Source: Amphibalanus amphitrite (Eukaryota; Arthropoda; Thecostraca; Balanomorpha; Balanidae). From it: 64,000 nt of DNA. A model generated the notes under the pieces. It was not told the origin of the DNA and did no database searches. It saw only the letters and a list, made by a program, of their open reading frames with translations. Where the stretch lies: contig NW_024881840.1 of assembly GCF_019059575.1 (NCBI RefSeq), positions 372,001 through 436,000 on the forward strand. Reading direction: 5' to 3'. Positions within the stretch are counted from its first letter, which is position 1. Every line of letters starts with the position of its first letter. The translations under genes and the position numbers were made by a program. Shown piece by piece: positions 1 through 12,394 of this stretch.

Positions 1-2348
1 GACGACAGGATCCGCTGCCGGCCATCGCTGAACTTCTGCCCGCGACAGCCGCCGATTTTGTTCGCGCCGGCCTCCGATTCATAGAGCTTTCTAAGCTCTC
101 TGAGGTCGGCAGAGGCCACGTGTGGCGCTGGCCCAGCCCGTGTGTCAGGTGGCGTTTCCGGGAAGACATTATCCAGTTGTGGCATGGCTCGCAGAGCCCT
201 TGTCATACAGCTCGCAGCTCAACTCGGCTAGTGACGCCACAGAGCTCAGTCTGATCGTCTCACTGAAAGATGACAGGACGACTAGTTGCTGTGAAGTTCG
301 CGAGTGGAACGTATTTTTGACTGTGCGAGCTAGATCAAAGGGTAGACTAAAAACTAAAGCAAGAGATCCGCTGGCATGCTTCTATACATTTCCAAGTATC
401 ATTTTAAATTGTGCGAGATTAAATCTGTCTGGGAGCCTGTCTCGGCAAACAGCCCCCGACATCTGTGTTTGTACAGTCGGATGACTTCCCACGTCGTCGC
501 CTGGCGTGGAGTCCTCATCAGTCCTCATTAGCTCCCGCTCAGCTCGCGTCCTCCCCTCCTCGATGGGCGGTCCCGCGGCGACTCTCGGGCCATCTCATCC
601 GCGACCGACCGACTGTCAAACCCGGCTCGGTCGCTGTCGACGAAGACGGGAGGAGGGGAGGGGGTCGAGTCGACACCGACGCACCGCCCGGCGCGTGCCA
701 CTGCTCGACGCTCGATTGTGCCGGTGAGCGATGGGGAGTGGATCTGTGGTGACTTCCGTCCCTTCCAGGCCCGCTGAGCCAGCGCCGACTGAAGGCTGTT
801 TGATTTGTGTGTAGGTGGCATGCATGAAGAAAGGGATGAAGTAGAAGTACAGAGTACATCGACAGAGAAGACGGAGACAATGCAGAGGAGTGGGCAGCTG
901 TAATTCATATTGTCGAGCCCATGGCTCTGCTATGATGATTGATGGATTACGAAAGTTGATATCTGGGCTTTTGGCGATAATAGGTCTGAAGTCTGAACTG
1001 GTTACAGAGACGGTCACGGAAGTAGCGGCAGCTAACATTGGATATATCTAAGTGTGTTTGTTGGTATATCCACAACTAGATAATGCAACAAGGATAAATG
1101 CTACCTAAATATCGCCAGAGCATGTCATCAATATTGTATACAAAATATTTATTTTTACTGAAGGGACAACACTCGCCGACTACGTGGTCGTTGAACGCTC
1201 CTTTCGACTTCCGATACGGAGTGCCGACTGCCGGTAACTGGATCCATTTCGTTTGCCACCTGCCGTTTCCGCATTGGCCGCAGCAGGCGCCACTTACACG
1301 ACCATTTGTCTGTAATTCGGTGGGCGACACGATTCCAGACGGCGGTGGTGACACTTTGTGAGGTGGTGTGTGACAGCGCCGCCTGGTGTCATTTATCACC
1401 TGACACGCCGCGCGCCGCCATGCGCCGCCTGACGCAGTTAGCGCGCCCAACCCGGCGACACACACACACACACACACACGCAGACAAACACACACACAGG
1501 CGGCCAGTCTGTCTCGTCGCCGTCGTGAGTGGACCGTTAGACGCAGAGCTGTGGCGACTGCGACGGTTTCGCCACGGGGCCGACTTTCCACCGATTTGCG
1601 GTATTTTCCGGCCGATTTCACGAGTCTGGCGGTGGGTGTGTGACCACGCACTGGCGAGCTCCTGTCGTGCCGAGCCGTGCTAGCCACAGTCACTGATTAA
1701 CGTGCGACGTCCTGGGTAGGCTTTTTAGTTTATGGGGTCCGTTTTATTGGCGGTTAATGGGAGGTCTCTTTCTCGCAGTTCTCAAAATCCGTGCGTTTCG
1801 GCGGAACGGCCTATTTGCACGTTTGCAAGCGATCTTCTAATACGTGACTTGGGGAAAATTACTACATGTGGTCTGTGGATATTTTAAAGCATTTATGGCA
1901 TTCTTTGAGACGAACTATTGCTGATTTCTGAGATAACATTTCAACTGGTGGTGTGAGTTTATTTACTGTCGGGAAACATTTCCACCCGGCTGCCAATTGT
2001 GGGACTTTTTCATTTGTACTTAGCGTGTATATGGGAAGTCTGACAAAGTGTTTTTGTCTCGCATGACTGCACTTTTACAATTTGGCTCAAATTTTCGCAG
2101 CAAGACAAATGATGTTCTTAATTTGCTGTCCGGGAAAATAAATCACGAAATAGGCTCATCGGCGCGAGCCAGCTGAACACATGTTCGTGAATGATGCCCT
2201 AATATAAAACGTTGGACTTGATGTTTTAATAAGGCTGTAGCTGGCCACCAAGTGATTTTTCTCCAGCAGAAATTTTACAGTACGTCCATGTGATGAGCAA
2301 AATTTGGTTGAGCATCTGTTCTGGACGGCTTGATTATTTGATGCGCGT
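1..2348. other. Non-coding upstream/intronic sequence
   Basis: I recognise no gene here. The first 258 bases are open in frame 3 of the + strand without a start codon or recognisable domain, which chance could explain. A CA microsatellite lies at about 1460-1499. The rest alternates between moderately GC-rich (480-750, 1380-1680) and AT-rich sequence. Because the first cadherin exon downstream encodes an internal piece of the protein, this stretch is most likely intron of the same gene. That is an inference. Confidence 0.5.
1460..1499. repeat. CA/GT microsatellite
   Basis: A run of CA dinucleotides with a short interruption (GCAGACAAA) followed by more CA. The minus-strand reading frame through it gives a VCVC-type low-complexity peptide that is not a gene. 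Confidence 0.9.
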
Positions 2349-2352
2349 TTAA

Positions 2353-5300
2353 AGGGACCCTCCCACCTTCAAAAAAGTTAATGAATTGGCATAAAAGTGA
2401 TGTAGCGTGAATCACAAAGAGCGAAAATGAACATCTACCAAATTTTACCGGAAAATATTCACCCGTTTTCGAGATATAAAACTTTTATTTTTGCTTACTT
2501 TTTGGGAAATCCGCTGTTTCTATGACGTCACATAAAGGTTTTCTTTACGTCGGCATTTGGAAGCAATAGTTTGGTATCAAAGTGCGACAAATATTGCGCG
2601 AATGATGCGTTTATCTTATCAAGGTCAATATATGATGGCCAATAAAGGATTCCAGGACAATTCTTATGGCATTTCTTTGTATCGCAATTCTTCGTCTGCA
2701 AATCTTCGTCAGGGCATTTAATTTTATTCGTACCTATCGCATTACTTTGTCTCGCGCCAGGGTATATGAAAATCGGCTCGCATTTCTTCTTCAACGCAAA
2801 TATATGCAAGAGTAAGCATTGAGGGACAAATAAATGCACCGACGAAGATTTGTAGACGAAGAAATGCGGACGAAAAATTGTGCTACGAAGAAATGTCATG
2901 CGAGGATTCGTTCGGGTACCATGACATTTATGTGATTTCAAAGTCAAGGTTCACAGCTGATCTGCTAAATCAAGCCAAGAATCCAAACTATCAAAAAACT
3001 ATAAATATTTGTTTGTCTGTCACAGAGGTCTCAAGCAATATAAGGTTGACATATGTTGAATCAAAAATCTACTGCCACAACTCACATCTCCTGCCTTAGT
3101 TTATCATTGTTGTTTTAACTTGCTTTCAAGAGAAACAGAAGCCAGTATCTGATATCACTTCAGATGATTGTTTCAAGATCTGAGTTCAAATGGAAATAAA
3201 AGCAAGATCAAGATGAAACAGGGATTATTGCTGTTAAAGTAGTTTGGCCATGATACAACAAGCACATAAATCATTAGCCAAATCAAATACTGGTTGGTTT
3301 GTCAAGATGTTTGTTGTCTGTCGTCTGTCGAGCTGCTATGAACACTGAATGCTCTCACTCTTACTTTAAAGAGAGTAGTTTAAGTTGAATGGTAGTGAGC
3401 TGTAATTAGACAAAGCAGCTATTCAGTGCTCACATCAAGCCAGGCTAGGAAATGGCATCAACTGTGGTGGGAGGAAGCAGGTTCGGCAGCCCTATGTTGT
3501 AAACTTCTGTTATGTCTTGTGTTTGATCAACTGATGTTTTCTGCTCTGTTTTGTGCAGTGATAGTAGCAGGTAACTGCATGCTTGTCAAATTATGTGAAT
3601 AAACGAATTCATAACATTGCATTTTTCTCTCCATGCAAGGAACAAGTAAGATGTAGAAAATGTAATAGAGGGCTGCATTGCTGATTTTGCACTTTATCAG
3701 AGCTTTATTTAGAATTGCTTTCCTGAAAGCTACACACAGGCCACAGTGCTGAAATTCACAATGTCATAGCTTTTGGCAGAAAAAAGAAAAGACTTACCTA
3801 GGTAAAATTGGCTGAAAGTATGGCAGAGCAGGTCTTGATGCGTATGCCCATCCGTGTGCTTGCCGAAGCCGAACTGACTGCAACACATTTAACTCTGACC
3901 CACCATGGTGGCTGGCATATCCTGAACTTTCACCACTCTAAACAAGACAACTTTCAGCCCTCAGCATTGTATTAAAACACTGTACAAAACACTCAAAATT
4001 TGTTTCAGTGCCATCCACGGACAACATCAGTCGCCATTCACCAGGCCAGTAAAAACAGAATAGATAATAGCTTCAAACCCATGTAGTCAGAGTTACTAGG
4101 TCTGCACCTCAAAACAAAATCCAGGTGACGTGACATTCACCTCGCCAGTAAAAAACAGGTACTTAGGTAACGTAACAGCTTCAAATCTGGTAACATGTTG
4201 GTCGGACTTTACACTACAATATTTACATGGAATAATATGATACCAAACAATAGTGCAACCATTCTGGACAACAAAAGTGTATGATAAAATTAATTTAGAA
4301 TACTCTGGCAGCATGATTTACGAGCACAGGCAGGTGTTACCTACCAGCCTTCTCAATGCTCGTAAAACCAACATTGTAGTTTTGATTTTACCTTACATGA
4401 TAGCACACTTGGCTGCAATGGCACATTTAATTTAATACTGTGAAAAGACCAGTTATAACCACTTCACAAGCACAATTGCACCTCATGCCGACATCCTTTT
4501 CCAAAGACAGTCAGCAGCGTCTTTCGTCAAAACTGGAAGATAAATCCCCTTTCAACTGTTAACATCAAAAATATTTCTTCATGGTGTGACTGTGATCTCC
4601 ATATGGAAACCTTGCAGGAAAAGAATTAATGTCAATTGTCAGCTCTTCAAATTTCTTTGGACTTTAAGGGCCTGTTCCAGCGCCTCCAGTAGAAATTCTT
4701 GACTGGAGGCTCTACCAGAGGTTTTACTGGAGGCGCTGGAACGCAATCTGGAGATTTCTGGAGATTGGCATCACATATACCAAAAGAATGACGATTGTTC
4801 TCTCTTGAAACGCAAAATTTGTCTTCAATTTTATTAAGAAAGATTAACAAAATTGTAGCAATGTAATATTCTTTACATTCAAGTAGTAAAATAATCAGTC
4901 AAAAGTCCTTTGTTTACATTCGTGATTGTCAAATGTGCGCCATAATTGTAGACCAGAGCCTCCAGAGAAATTTGGACCTCCCAACTCTCTGGAGGCTACT
5001 GGAGGTTTCTGGAGCTTTGGTGAGAGCTTTCTGGAGCTTTCTGGAGGCGCTGGAACGCTCTCTGGAGGATTCTAGAGCTTTCTGGAGCTTTCTGGAGGTT
5101 TCTGGAGGCGCTGGAACAGGCCCTAACTTGCAGTACCATATCCAGTTTGCTTTGATATTTTGTTTTTTATTCCATGTTGAAGTTGAACACCAAGCTCCAG
5201 ATATAGCAGGCAGCTTGATCATCTTCGGCCTTGGTATAATATCAGTCCAAGTTCCAGTGGTGGGTATCTTCTAATATTCAAATTAAAATGAAAAGCAATA

Positions 5301-5592
5301 GGCTTTCTCAGCGCCGACGACGGATTTCACGTTGATAAAAAAGGGAGCTCAAGGTCAGCAAAACTCGGGTTCAAGGAATGGCGGGCGTTGAAATGACTGC
5401 TGACGTCATCAAAAAACCGCTAATGGTTAAGAGATAGGGACTAAGCTGGTCCCACCCTGCAAGTAAAGGGAAGAAATTTCTTGAACACCATAAAGCTGCG
5501 GGGGTTGCGACCAGGATAAATGGTGGTTTCTGAGCCTGGCCGCAAACTTGGCTATCTCAACTCAAAACTAATGTTAAGGTGGGATGGTCCCT
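2353..5592 (+). mobile_element. TTAA-flanked TIR transposon, copy A (non-autonomous)
   Basis: The element is bounded by inverted ends of about 17 bp reading AGGGACCNTCCCACCTT. TTAA stands directly outside each end (2349-2352 and 5593-5596), the target-site signature of piggyBac-like elements; a TA target cannot be fully excluded because the ends are AT-rich. A near-identical inverted copy lies at 16572-19351. Once the nested insertion at 4668-5123 is removed, A is 2784 bp against 2780 bp for B, so both are recent. No transposase is visible. The longest frame (2528-2947, minus, 139 aa) matches no family I know, although B keeps it open with a 6-bp in-frame difference. The left part repeats a word like ATTTCTTCGTC. 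The element is probably mobilised in trans. Confidence 0.85.
4665..5126. mobile_element. Nested MITE with TAA target duplication inside copy A
   Basis: The insert proper is 4668-5123 (456 bp). It begins GGGCCTGTTCCAGCGCCTCC, ends with the inverted complement, and is flanked by TAA at 4665-4667 and 5124-5126. Copy B at 17037-17045 has the unoccupied site with a single TAA, so the insertion and its 3-bp duplication are read directly. Three-base TWA duplications are typical of PIF/Harbinger elements; assignment to that superfamily is inferred. The interior repeats TCTGGAG and GGAGGCGCTGGAAC words, so the inverted ends are extended by sub-terminal repeats. There is no coding capacity. Confidence 0.85.
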
Positions 5593-8286
5593 TTAACCTC
5601 AATTTGACAGATGCGTAAAACGTGTTTCGTGCATGCTATTCATTAACCCTCCCCAATCGCCAAATTGTTATATTTAGGGCAGCCAGAAAGGATCACTCAG
5701 ACTATCGACCCCGCAAAAAGCGGATTTGATTTCCAACAGCCCTTAGAAGTATGCTTACGCCTACATGTGCAATTTTTTTCTTTTCTTTTCTAGTCGCCAC
5801 TCTATTCTGACGTATAGCGGGTCACATCTGTGAAGGTGCCACCAATTAGATCAGCACTGCGCCGGTAAGCATCTGAAGGGCCGTCTCCAACGCACTGACC
5901 TTTCACCGGCGCCGGGCTGACGACGAACGGACGGCCTTTGGTGCCGAAGGAGTACGGAACAGCTCGCTCTGTGATCCTCAGACGCCGGCTGGGACCCCCG
6001 AACAGGTGAAGTGGAAGGTTGAGAGGAAGGTGGGCGTCCTGTGACGCACATATGGCCACTACGCAGTTCCACGACTACATACTAAGCTGTGCGCCTCATT
6101 GCACTCCACATCTGTGTTTTTTAACACAATGAGCTCCTGAGTTTACAATGAGTTATGTCGCTGTAACACTGTACTCTATTATACTAAATGCCCACCTATC
6201 GTTTCTGTCCCAACCTCAATTTATTGTCAATTATATCAGCCCAATCGGCTCCTGCCCTGTGTGGGCTGCAGTGAGCCCTGTGACTACCCGGTGCTGACGG
6301 CCCTGCGGTCGACCCGTTCACCGTTCCCGCTGCCTGTCGAGCCCACTGATCCCTCCAGAGGCCCCGTCTGTAGCCGCCGGCGTCACCGCGGACTCATCCG
6401 AGCCGACTGGAGCTCAGACAGCTCGCGCCGAGCTTCCTAAGCCCCCCTGACTCCGAACAGCCGAGACGGCATCCGGTTCTCAGAGCGCAGCGCTGGACTG
6501 AGCCCTCGCGAGATTGGTGCAGCCCTGATATCGGGCACGGCTGGTCACAGTGGTCACTTGCGCCGACGAAATTCGAGTCGTGAGCGAGCCTACTGGCTAG
6601 TGGTTATCGAGCGTGTGAAATTAATTTCTTGTGTAATTGCAAAAATTCATAACTGGGTGAATATCTACTGGAATAAGTTCTTTAGTTAAATGCCATTTAA
6701 CCCTTATTAGGTCATTCCTCTTTTGAGTAGTCTATTTTTCATTTGCATTTAGCACATTTTTTGGCATTTTCTTTGTTGTATATTATATTATCCTCACATG
6801 ACTCGACGTATTGATTCCCAGCAACCGGATACATTATCGTTATCGGTGGTGGGCTTATGTGATTTAGACGGCAGTTGTGATGATTCTCACAAATGTTGTT
6901 GAAATCTTGTTCCATTTGTGCTGCGAATCTCTACTAAGTACCTAAATCTTTCAGCGGATAACAATTAATAACATTGTAGTTCCGACATCAGCCGTCCGGC
7001 ATTGCCAGCATTTCAGAGGCAGTGGGCCTCGGGCTGTTTGTGAGTTGTCCTGATCTCATTTCCAGTATAGTACGCTGCTTGCAATGGTTTCCTCTGGTCT
7101 GGTCCCTTTGGCCCTCCTCTGGATGCATGCTCCTACGCCTACACATTGCACTATCCACTGTGATTGATTAGACAAAGGTCCCGATATTCCGCCGGATCAT
7201 TCCGATTAACGGGAATAGCTGTCGCTCCAACAGTCTGTAGATTAGGCAAGGAATAATGCTAAATACTATTTGCATGTCTCGTTAGATCTCGAAATAGTAA
7301 GATATCGTTAGATGTCGAGGTCGGGGGATGCCCGAGGTGGCCTTCAGTGGTCCGAGGGGACGCTGGTCTGGTGTCAGTGATGAGCCGCTGACATTTCAGC
7401 TGTGAGAACCATCCACCCACGTCACAATTCCACCGTGCTCATCCAGCATCCCCAGGCTGGGCCCAGTTTGTCCCTGGCGGCGAGTATCCGCAGGTCGCGG
7501 GGTCGCGGGCTCGCGGCCGGTCGTCACCCCGACGTAAAGGGTCGCTCGGAGGGACGGCCGCCCTCGGACAGGAGAAGGGTCCGGCGGATGATGTCTGTTC
7601 ATCAATCGTCGCCTCGTTTCCGATGTCCCGCGAGTGGCGTGTGTCCTTTCAGCGGTGCCGTCAGCCACCGATCGGCTGTCGGTGGTTTGATGGAGCGCCG
7701 CCGACCCCAGTCGACGGTCACATTCGTCCATCGCTGAGGTCCCTTTGTCGTCCGGCCGCCGGACAGTGCAGGGGCGCCGGGCCACCGATATACATACGTA
7801 ACGGGCTCTGCCGCCCCGTGCGCCGGTGGGGGAGGGTGGCGCTGCCACTGACGACCCGTGACTGGCCGGTCGGTATTGATGGTCCCCCGGATAGCCCCCA
7901 TGGCGTTCCGAGCGGCTGACTCGACTGAAACGCGGCATTATACGACGATATTTGCGACAAACATGGCAGAGCGATGGTCGCGAGCGGGACGGCGCGGCGT
8001 ACAAAGCCAGATGACTAATGCGTGCGCTATATTATACGTTATGCCAGATCCAGGCGGAGGTGAGAACATGTTTATGTGCCGCGGGTTCGTGCCAGTGCTG
8101 CATTGTGTTCGCGCTGTGCATTGTTCGCGCACGGAGCCGCAATTCAGTCGGGCGGGGCAGATGACCTCGACTGCATTCACGGCAGCCATCACGGCACTGC
8201 AGTGTGCACGGCTGTAGTTGCAGCCATATGCGGTTCTTGGCTGTATCCGGTGATCGTCTGGCCACCGGGCGTCATCCGAAGCCAGT

Positions 8287-8397
8287 GTTAGCCATCGGTA
8301 GTTCCAGGTAACCATTGGCAGTGATAACAATTGGTAGTCAGCGGTAACCATCGTTAGTCACAGGTAACCATTGGTGGTTATAGGCAACCATTGGTCC
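8287..8397. repeat. Degenerate 20-bp tandem repeat
   Basis: About six units begin with CCATYGGTAG or CCATTGG and end with GGTAA. One unit is shortened to 16 bp. It is a small minisatellite in non-coding DNA. Confidence 0.75.
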
Positions 8398-9776
8398 CTA
8401 GTGTAAGACACATGCGGTAAAATGCATCGGTCATGATTGCAGCCAGTAGCGTCATTCAAACTGTGCATTGTTCACCGATGTGGCCGCCGCCGGTGGGGAG
8501 GGGAGGGGAGGTGCGCCAAGGCCACCGGGCGGCGCACCGTGCTATTAACGCCCGGGGCGTTTTATCGCCGCACGGGGACCACAATGGTCGAGTGCCGTCA
8601 CTGCCGGTCGCCGAGTGAACGGGTCAGCGGGGATTTGGAGGAGCAGTGCGGGCTTCGCCTAGCGGGCCGGAGCGGTGCTGCAGACCTGCAGACCCTATCG
8701 CAGCGACGTTTTTATCAATTATGGCTGATATATGCACACCTATATCAGCGATGGCTATGCTCGTCGACACGTGATTTGCTCACTTTATGAACTGGCTTAC
8801 ACCTTAGAAGCCCACTATTAAGTTGTAAATCCGTGATTTCCAATGATTTCGGGTCAGTCTAATTGGGCTGCACTCTGCAGTTCGGGGCAGCGGATCGATG
8901 CGTTCGACATAAACTGCCTGTGCGCCGGCCCATGGGCGAGTGGGTGGCGATCGTCCGAGCCGCGCCGTACCCGTTAGCACTTCTCGGTACGGCGCGGCAT
9001 TGGCCGCCGGACGATCACACGCCTGGGAGGATGTCCACAGCCATTAACTCGAGGGGCCATTTCCCTGGGGCCGTCCGGTCCTGACCGGCGCTGCGCCCCC
9101 CGTCCCCAGAACGCATTGGCAGCGCGCGCGCCGTGCTCGTTCGTCGAACCCGACGGTCGTCGGTCGTGTTTGACTGCCCAGGTGCCCGCCCCTGTCGGCG
9201 GCGACATTCTGCCCGACGAGCCCAGCCATCGAGCGATGACGCGACATGAGCGCGTGACCACCGACGCGCCCGCCGGCCGAAAAATCGACCACGGCCGCGG
9301 CCTCGACGCTGCATGAACTTTGAGTGATTACAGAAAACAGACACAACTAACGGAGCCACAAAACCTGGAGTTGGCTGGTTTTATACACCAATGTGAATGT
9401 CGTTATATGTCGTTTCTACCGAACTTTTACCAGAGTTTTGTGAGCTTGTTTTTTTATAAATTGAGCATTACCTAATATTTGAATGGATGGATTGACAGAG
9501 CCGGAGCCCACGCTAAGCAGAGCTTGTTGCGTAGACCCCGTTATGTTTCGGAGTTAGGCGAGCGATGTTGAGTGAATGAGTCTAGTGCGGGACCCGAACA
9601 TGCGTAACTGCATTAGCCTTTGTCTACCCTTCTGACTGCGTCTAGTCACCACTGCACTGGTCGATCAGGGAGAGAGGGCTGCACGACCAAAATATTGAGA
9701 ATCGACCGCGCCAACCCTCGCTGCGTGCGCGGCGCATTCAGCACGGCTGCGTGTGAAGCCCTGTGTGACGCCGCCG

Positions 9777-9806
9777 GCGGGGGCGGGGGCGGGGGCGGGG
9801 GCGGGT
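9777..9806. repeat. GGGGGC hexanucleotide repeat
   Basis: Four to five consecutive GGGGGC units inside a CpG-rich stretch. Runs of five G at 6-bp spacing could form a G-quadruplex on the + strand. The translations (poly-Gly on +, PAPAPA on -) are artefacts. Confidence 0.85.
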
Positions 9807-12240
9807 GCGTACCTGGCCGCCGGCCGCCGGTCGGTCCCCGCCGGCTCCATTGTCCCCACGAGCTGAGGGTTCCGGTGGAGCCAGTGTCCCGCCGCGTGTG
9901 CGACTGCCGTTTTTGCCGCGGGCGGAGGCACGTGAAAAATGGCCCTGGCACGGCGGCCGCACGGTGCGCGTGGTCGGCGTAGCGCGCACGTGGCCACACA
10001 TGCTTGGCTTCGGTGTAGATTACCTGTGCCGGCCGGCGCGCGGGTCGGGCTGGGGCCGGTGCGGCCGACAGGGGTGCGCCGCGGCATCGATACTGCTGCG
10101 GCGGCTGGCGGCTCCCTCCCCTCCCTGGACGTGCGACAGCTTCACCCGCGCACGGCTGTTTCTCCTCCCTGCAGTAACACCGCCCTCACGCCATGCCATG
10201 CTGTCGGGCCGTGCCGACGCCGAACTCACGGAGCCGTCATGCGGCGGAGGCGGAGGCGGCGTCACGGGCTGCGCGCGCCACCGTTACGACGTCACGACGC
10301 GTGACGCGCGGTGAGTCGGTCTGAGGCGCCGTCGGACCGACTGGAAACGCGGACGGCGCAGTCTGAAGGCGCCTTTGTCCGCCACTCCGACCCTCCGTCC
10401 GAGCCGTGGCCGCGCCGGTGCGTGTCCCGGAACGGCCCTGCAGCCCGGCCGGACGTCGCCAAAACGGGGCTTCCTGCGAGCCAGACGGTCCTCGACCCTG
10501 CAGCGCCCGGCTGGCAGGCTTAAGCAGATTGTCTATTCACGGGACGGGTTTCTCTGTCGTGACCTCGTCATGATGTCGGTTTCACTCTGAGCCCCCACTC
10601 GCCAATGTCGCTGTGCTGGTAAACCAGCCCATGGCGACAGCGCGGTATGGCCGGGTGGTATCAGGTATTCGTCATACTCGTGTGGCGACCATGGCCTGGT
10701 GCTGCCGAAAGGCGATCAGTTTCCGACCGGAGTTTGCTGGCTTCGATCGCGGCACCACCTGACCGAGGCCGTATGTACAGCTTCTGTCCAATTTCCTGGC
10801 CGGAGCTCTGCTGCAGAGGTGCTCGGTGCTCGCCGACTCTGACAGGCACATTGTGCAGCCGCCGGGGAGCATCTGAGGCACGCGATTTACCGCCGCTCTG
10901 CCGCCGCGCGTGGCAATCAACACGCCTGGTATGACCAGGACGTGGTGCGTCTGCCGGGGGCGGGTCGGCTCCGTCGTCTGCTTCGTCTCAGCCCCGGCCG
11001 GCGGCCGTGCGAGCGGCGACATTCCACTGGGACAGGGCCGTCGGCGTCGACCGGCGACGTGCGGGACTCAGATAAACGACTGTACTGATGGCTGTCCCTG
11101 ACTGCGCCCGGAGCTCGCCGAGGCGAGTGAATATAACTCACTGCCGGGGATGTGAGCTGGGTGCAGTAAACCCGGCCAGGGAACGTGCCTGTACTCTGCT
11201 CCGTGCGCCTGCAGGCCGCGGGTAGCGCCGGATGTGCCTTCCCTTCCCCTCACACCACCCTCACCCGCCCCTTGTTGAACGTGCAACAGGAGGCGTGCAG
11301 GGTCAGCCATTGTCCGACGGAGGCGGGGGCGGCCGACGCGACGCCGGGGCCCGGGGATGCTGTTTGCCTGAATCACAGTTGGTGCTGCAGCTGCGGTCTC
11401 AGCCGATATCCACTCAGACGACCCCGCCGGAACAGCAGCGAACGAGCGTCGATTGAATCGATAACTCCCGCTGATCAGATGCTCTGAGACAGGCGGCAGA
11501 CGGCTGTCGTCGTCGCCACCGTGCAGTGTCGTAACGAACGCCGTCCGGGCCTGTCGTCCGGCAGAATGTCATTGTCACTCTGCCCGCCAGGGAAAGGCAT
11601 TCCGCTGAGACCGAGACGAAAAAACGCTGCCACGTTCTCAGCACTGTCTCCATTCACTCGCCGGCCGGCGGCATTGTCCATGCTTTCAAGTGGGTTATGT
11701 CACCGGCTGGTATTGTGTGCCGGTGACCTTGCTGTTGTCTGCTGGAGCTTCTGGCAGCGCGATGCGCACATTCAGGCTATTCTTGGTTGTTTGGTTCTCA
11801 ATGCAAGTGAAAGCTCACTTCTGGAAGGTAGACTGTGCTGCGTTGTCTGCCTGTATTGCGGAACGGTATCACCTGACTGTTCAGGCCGATAGATGCTTTC
11901 GAATTTCGATGCTCAGATTTGTTTCTTGTTGTTTAGCAGGTACTGCTTGACAGCTGTGAGGTTAATTTGTATAAAACGTCAACATCTCCTTAAAGAACCC
12001 AGCGTAAATAAGAAACGGCTCCGCTCCCAAAGCACGACCTTAACTCTATGATTCATGGCCACCTAGCTATTCGTCATAAGGAAGCATCGTCACTTCAGTT
12101 GACGTGTCATAGCGCAACTAATAATGAACCAGGGGCGTGGCTGCACATTGAATGCGTCACTCGAACGATGCCAACCGATATGGGCGATTGGACCCCGCCT
12201 CCTCGACGGGCTCCGCACTAACTCCCGCATCTGTCCACAG

Positions 12241-12394
12241 GTGGCAGCACCTGACGCGAACAACGTCCGCTTCAGCCTCGACAACCCGCGCCTGTTTCGT
12301 ATCGACAGCAACGGCAACATCTTCAGCAACGCCAACGGCCACCGGCTGGTGGCCAGCGGCGGGCTCAACTTCACCGTGTTCGCCGTCAACCCTG
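12241..12394 (+). CDS. CadN: Neural-cadherin-like exon 1 of this window (end of an EC repeat)
   Basis: The exon has a CTGTCCACAG acceptor and a CCTG/GTGAGT donor; it enters in phase 0 and leaves in phase 1. It encodes 51 residues from VAAPDANN to FAVNP. This is the second half of an EC repeat: a strand-like NNVRFSLDNPRLFRID, then SNGNIFSNANG in the place of the usual TGxI turn, then LNFTVFAVN in the place of the usual xxVxAxD strand. NFT is a potential N-glycosylation site. The protein is a membrane adhesion molecule, and this part lies outside the cell. The frame continues without a break into the next exon (D-HSHRVASATVVV). Assignment to CadN rests mostly on exons 10-13; this exon alone would only say cadherin-like. 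Confidence 0.85.

Larger units (their letters stand above)
5597..12240. other. Long intronic stretch, GC-rich between 7.4 and 11.7 kb
   Basis: No cadherin exon or other convincing gene is seen. The part from 7400 to 11700 is strongly GC-rich and CpG-rich, so it produces many overlapping chance frames on both strands; none shows a domain. Local features are a degenerate 20-bp tandem repeat at 8287-8397 and a GGGGGC hexanucleotide run at 9777-9806. A short minus-strand segment at 5898-6028 has a plausible acceptor (CACAG) and donor (AAG, then GTCAGT), but its product is not recognisable. The interval ends at the CAG acceptor of the first exon. Confidence 0.5.

Noticed and set aside
1076..1693. 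205-aa minus-strand frame with CVCVCLRVCVCVCV
   Set aside because: Runs through a CA microsatellite; no domain and no codon bias.
5802..6072. Minus-strand frame with GGTFTDV (as in 5-oxoprolinase/hydantoinase) and YSFGTKGRP (as in sperm-tail SHIPPO proteins)
   Set aside because: Each match is only a few residues, the surrounding family residues are missing, and the two would belong to different proteins. Treated as chance; a plausible minus-strand acceptor/donor pair is the only support.
9620..10314. Several overlapping 80-170 aa frames in GC-rich DNA
   Set aside because: All six frames stay open because stop codons are rare at this composition; none resembles a known protein.
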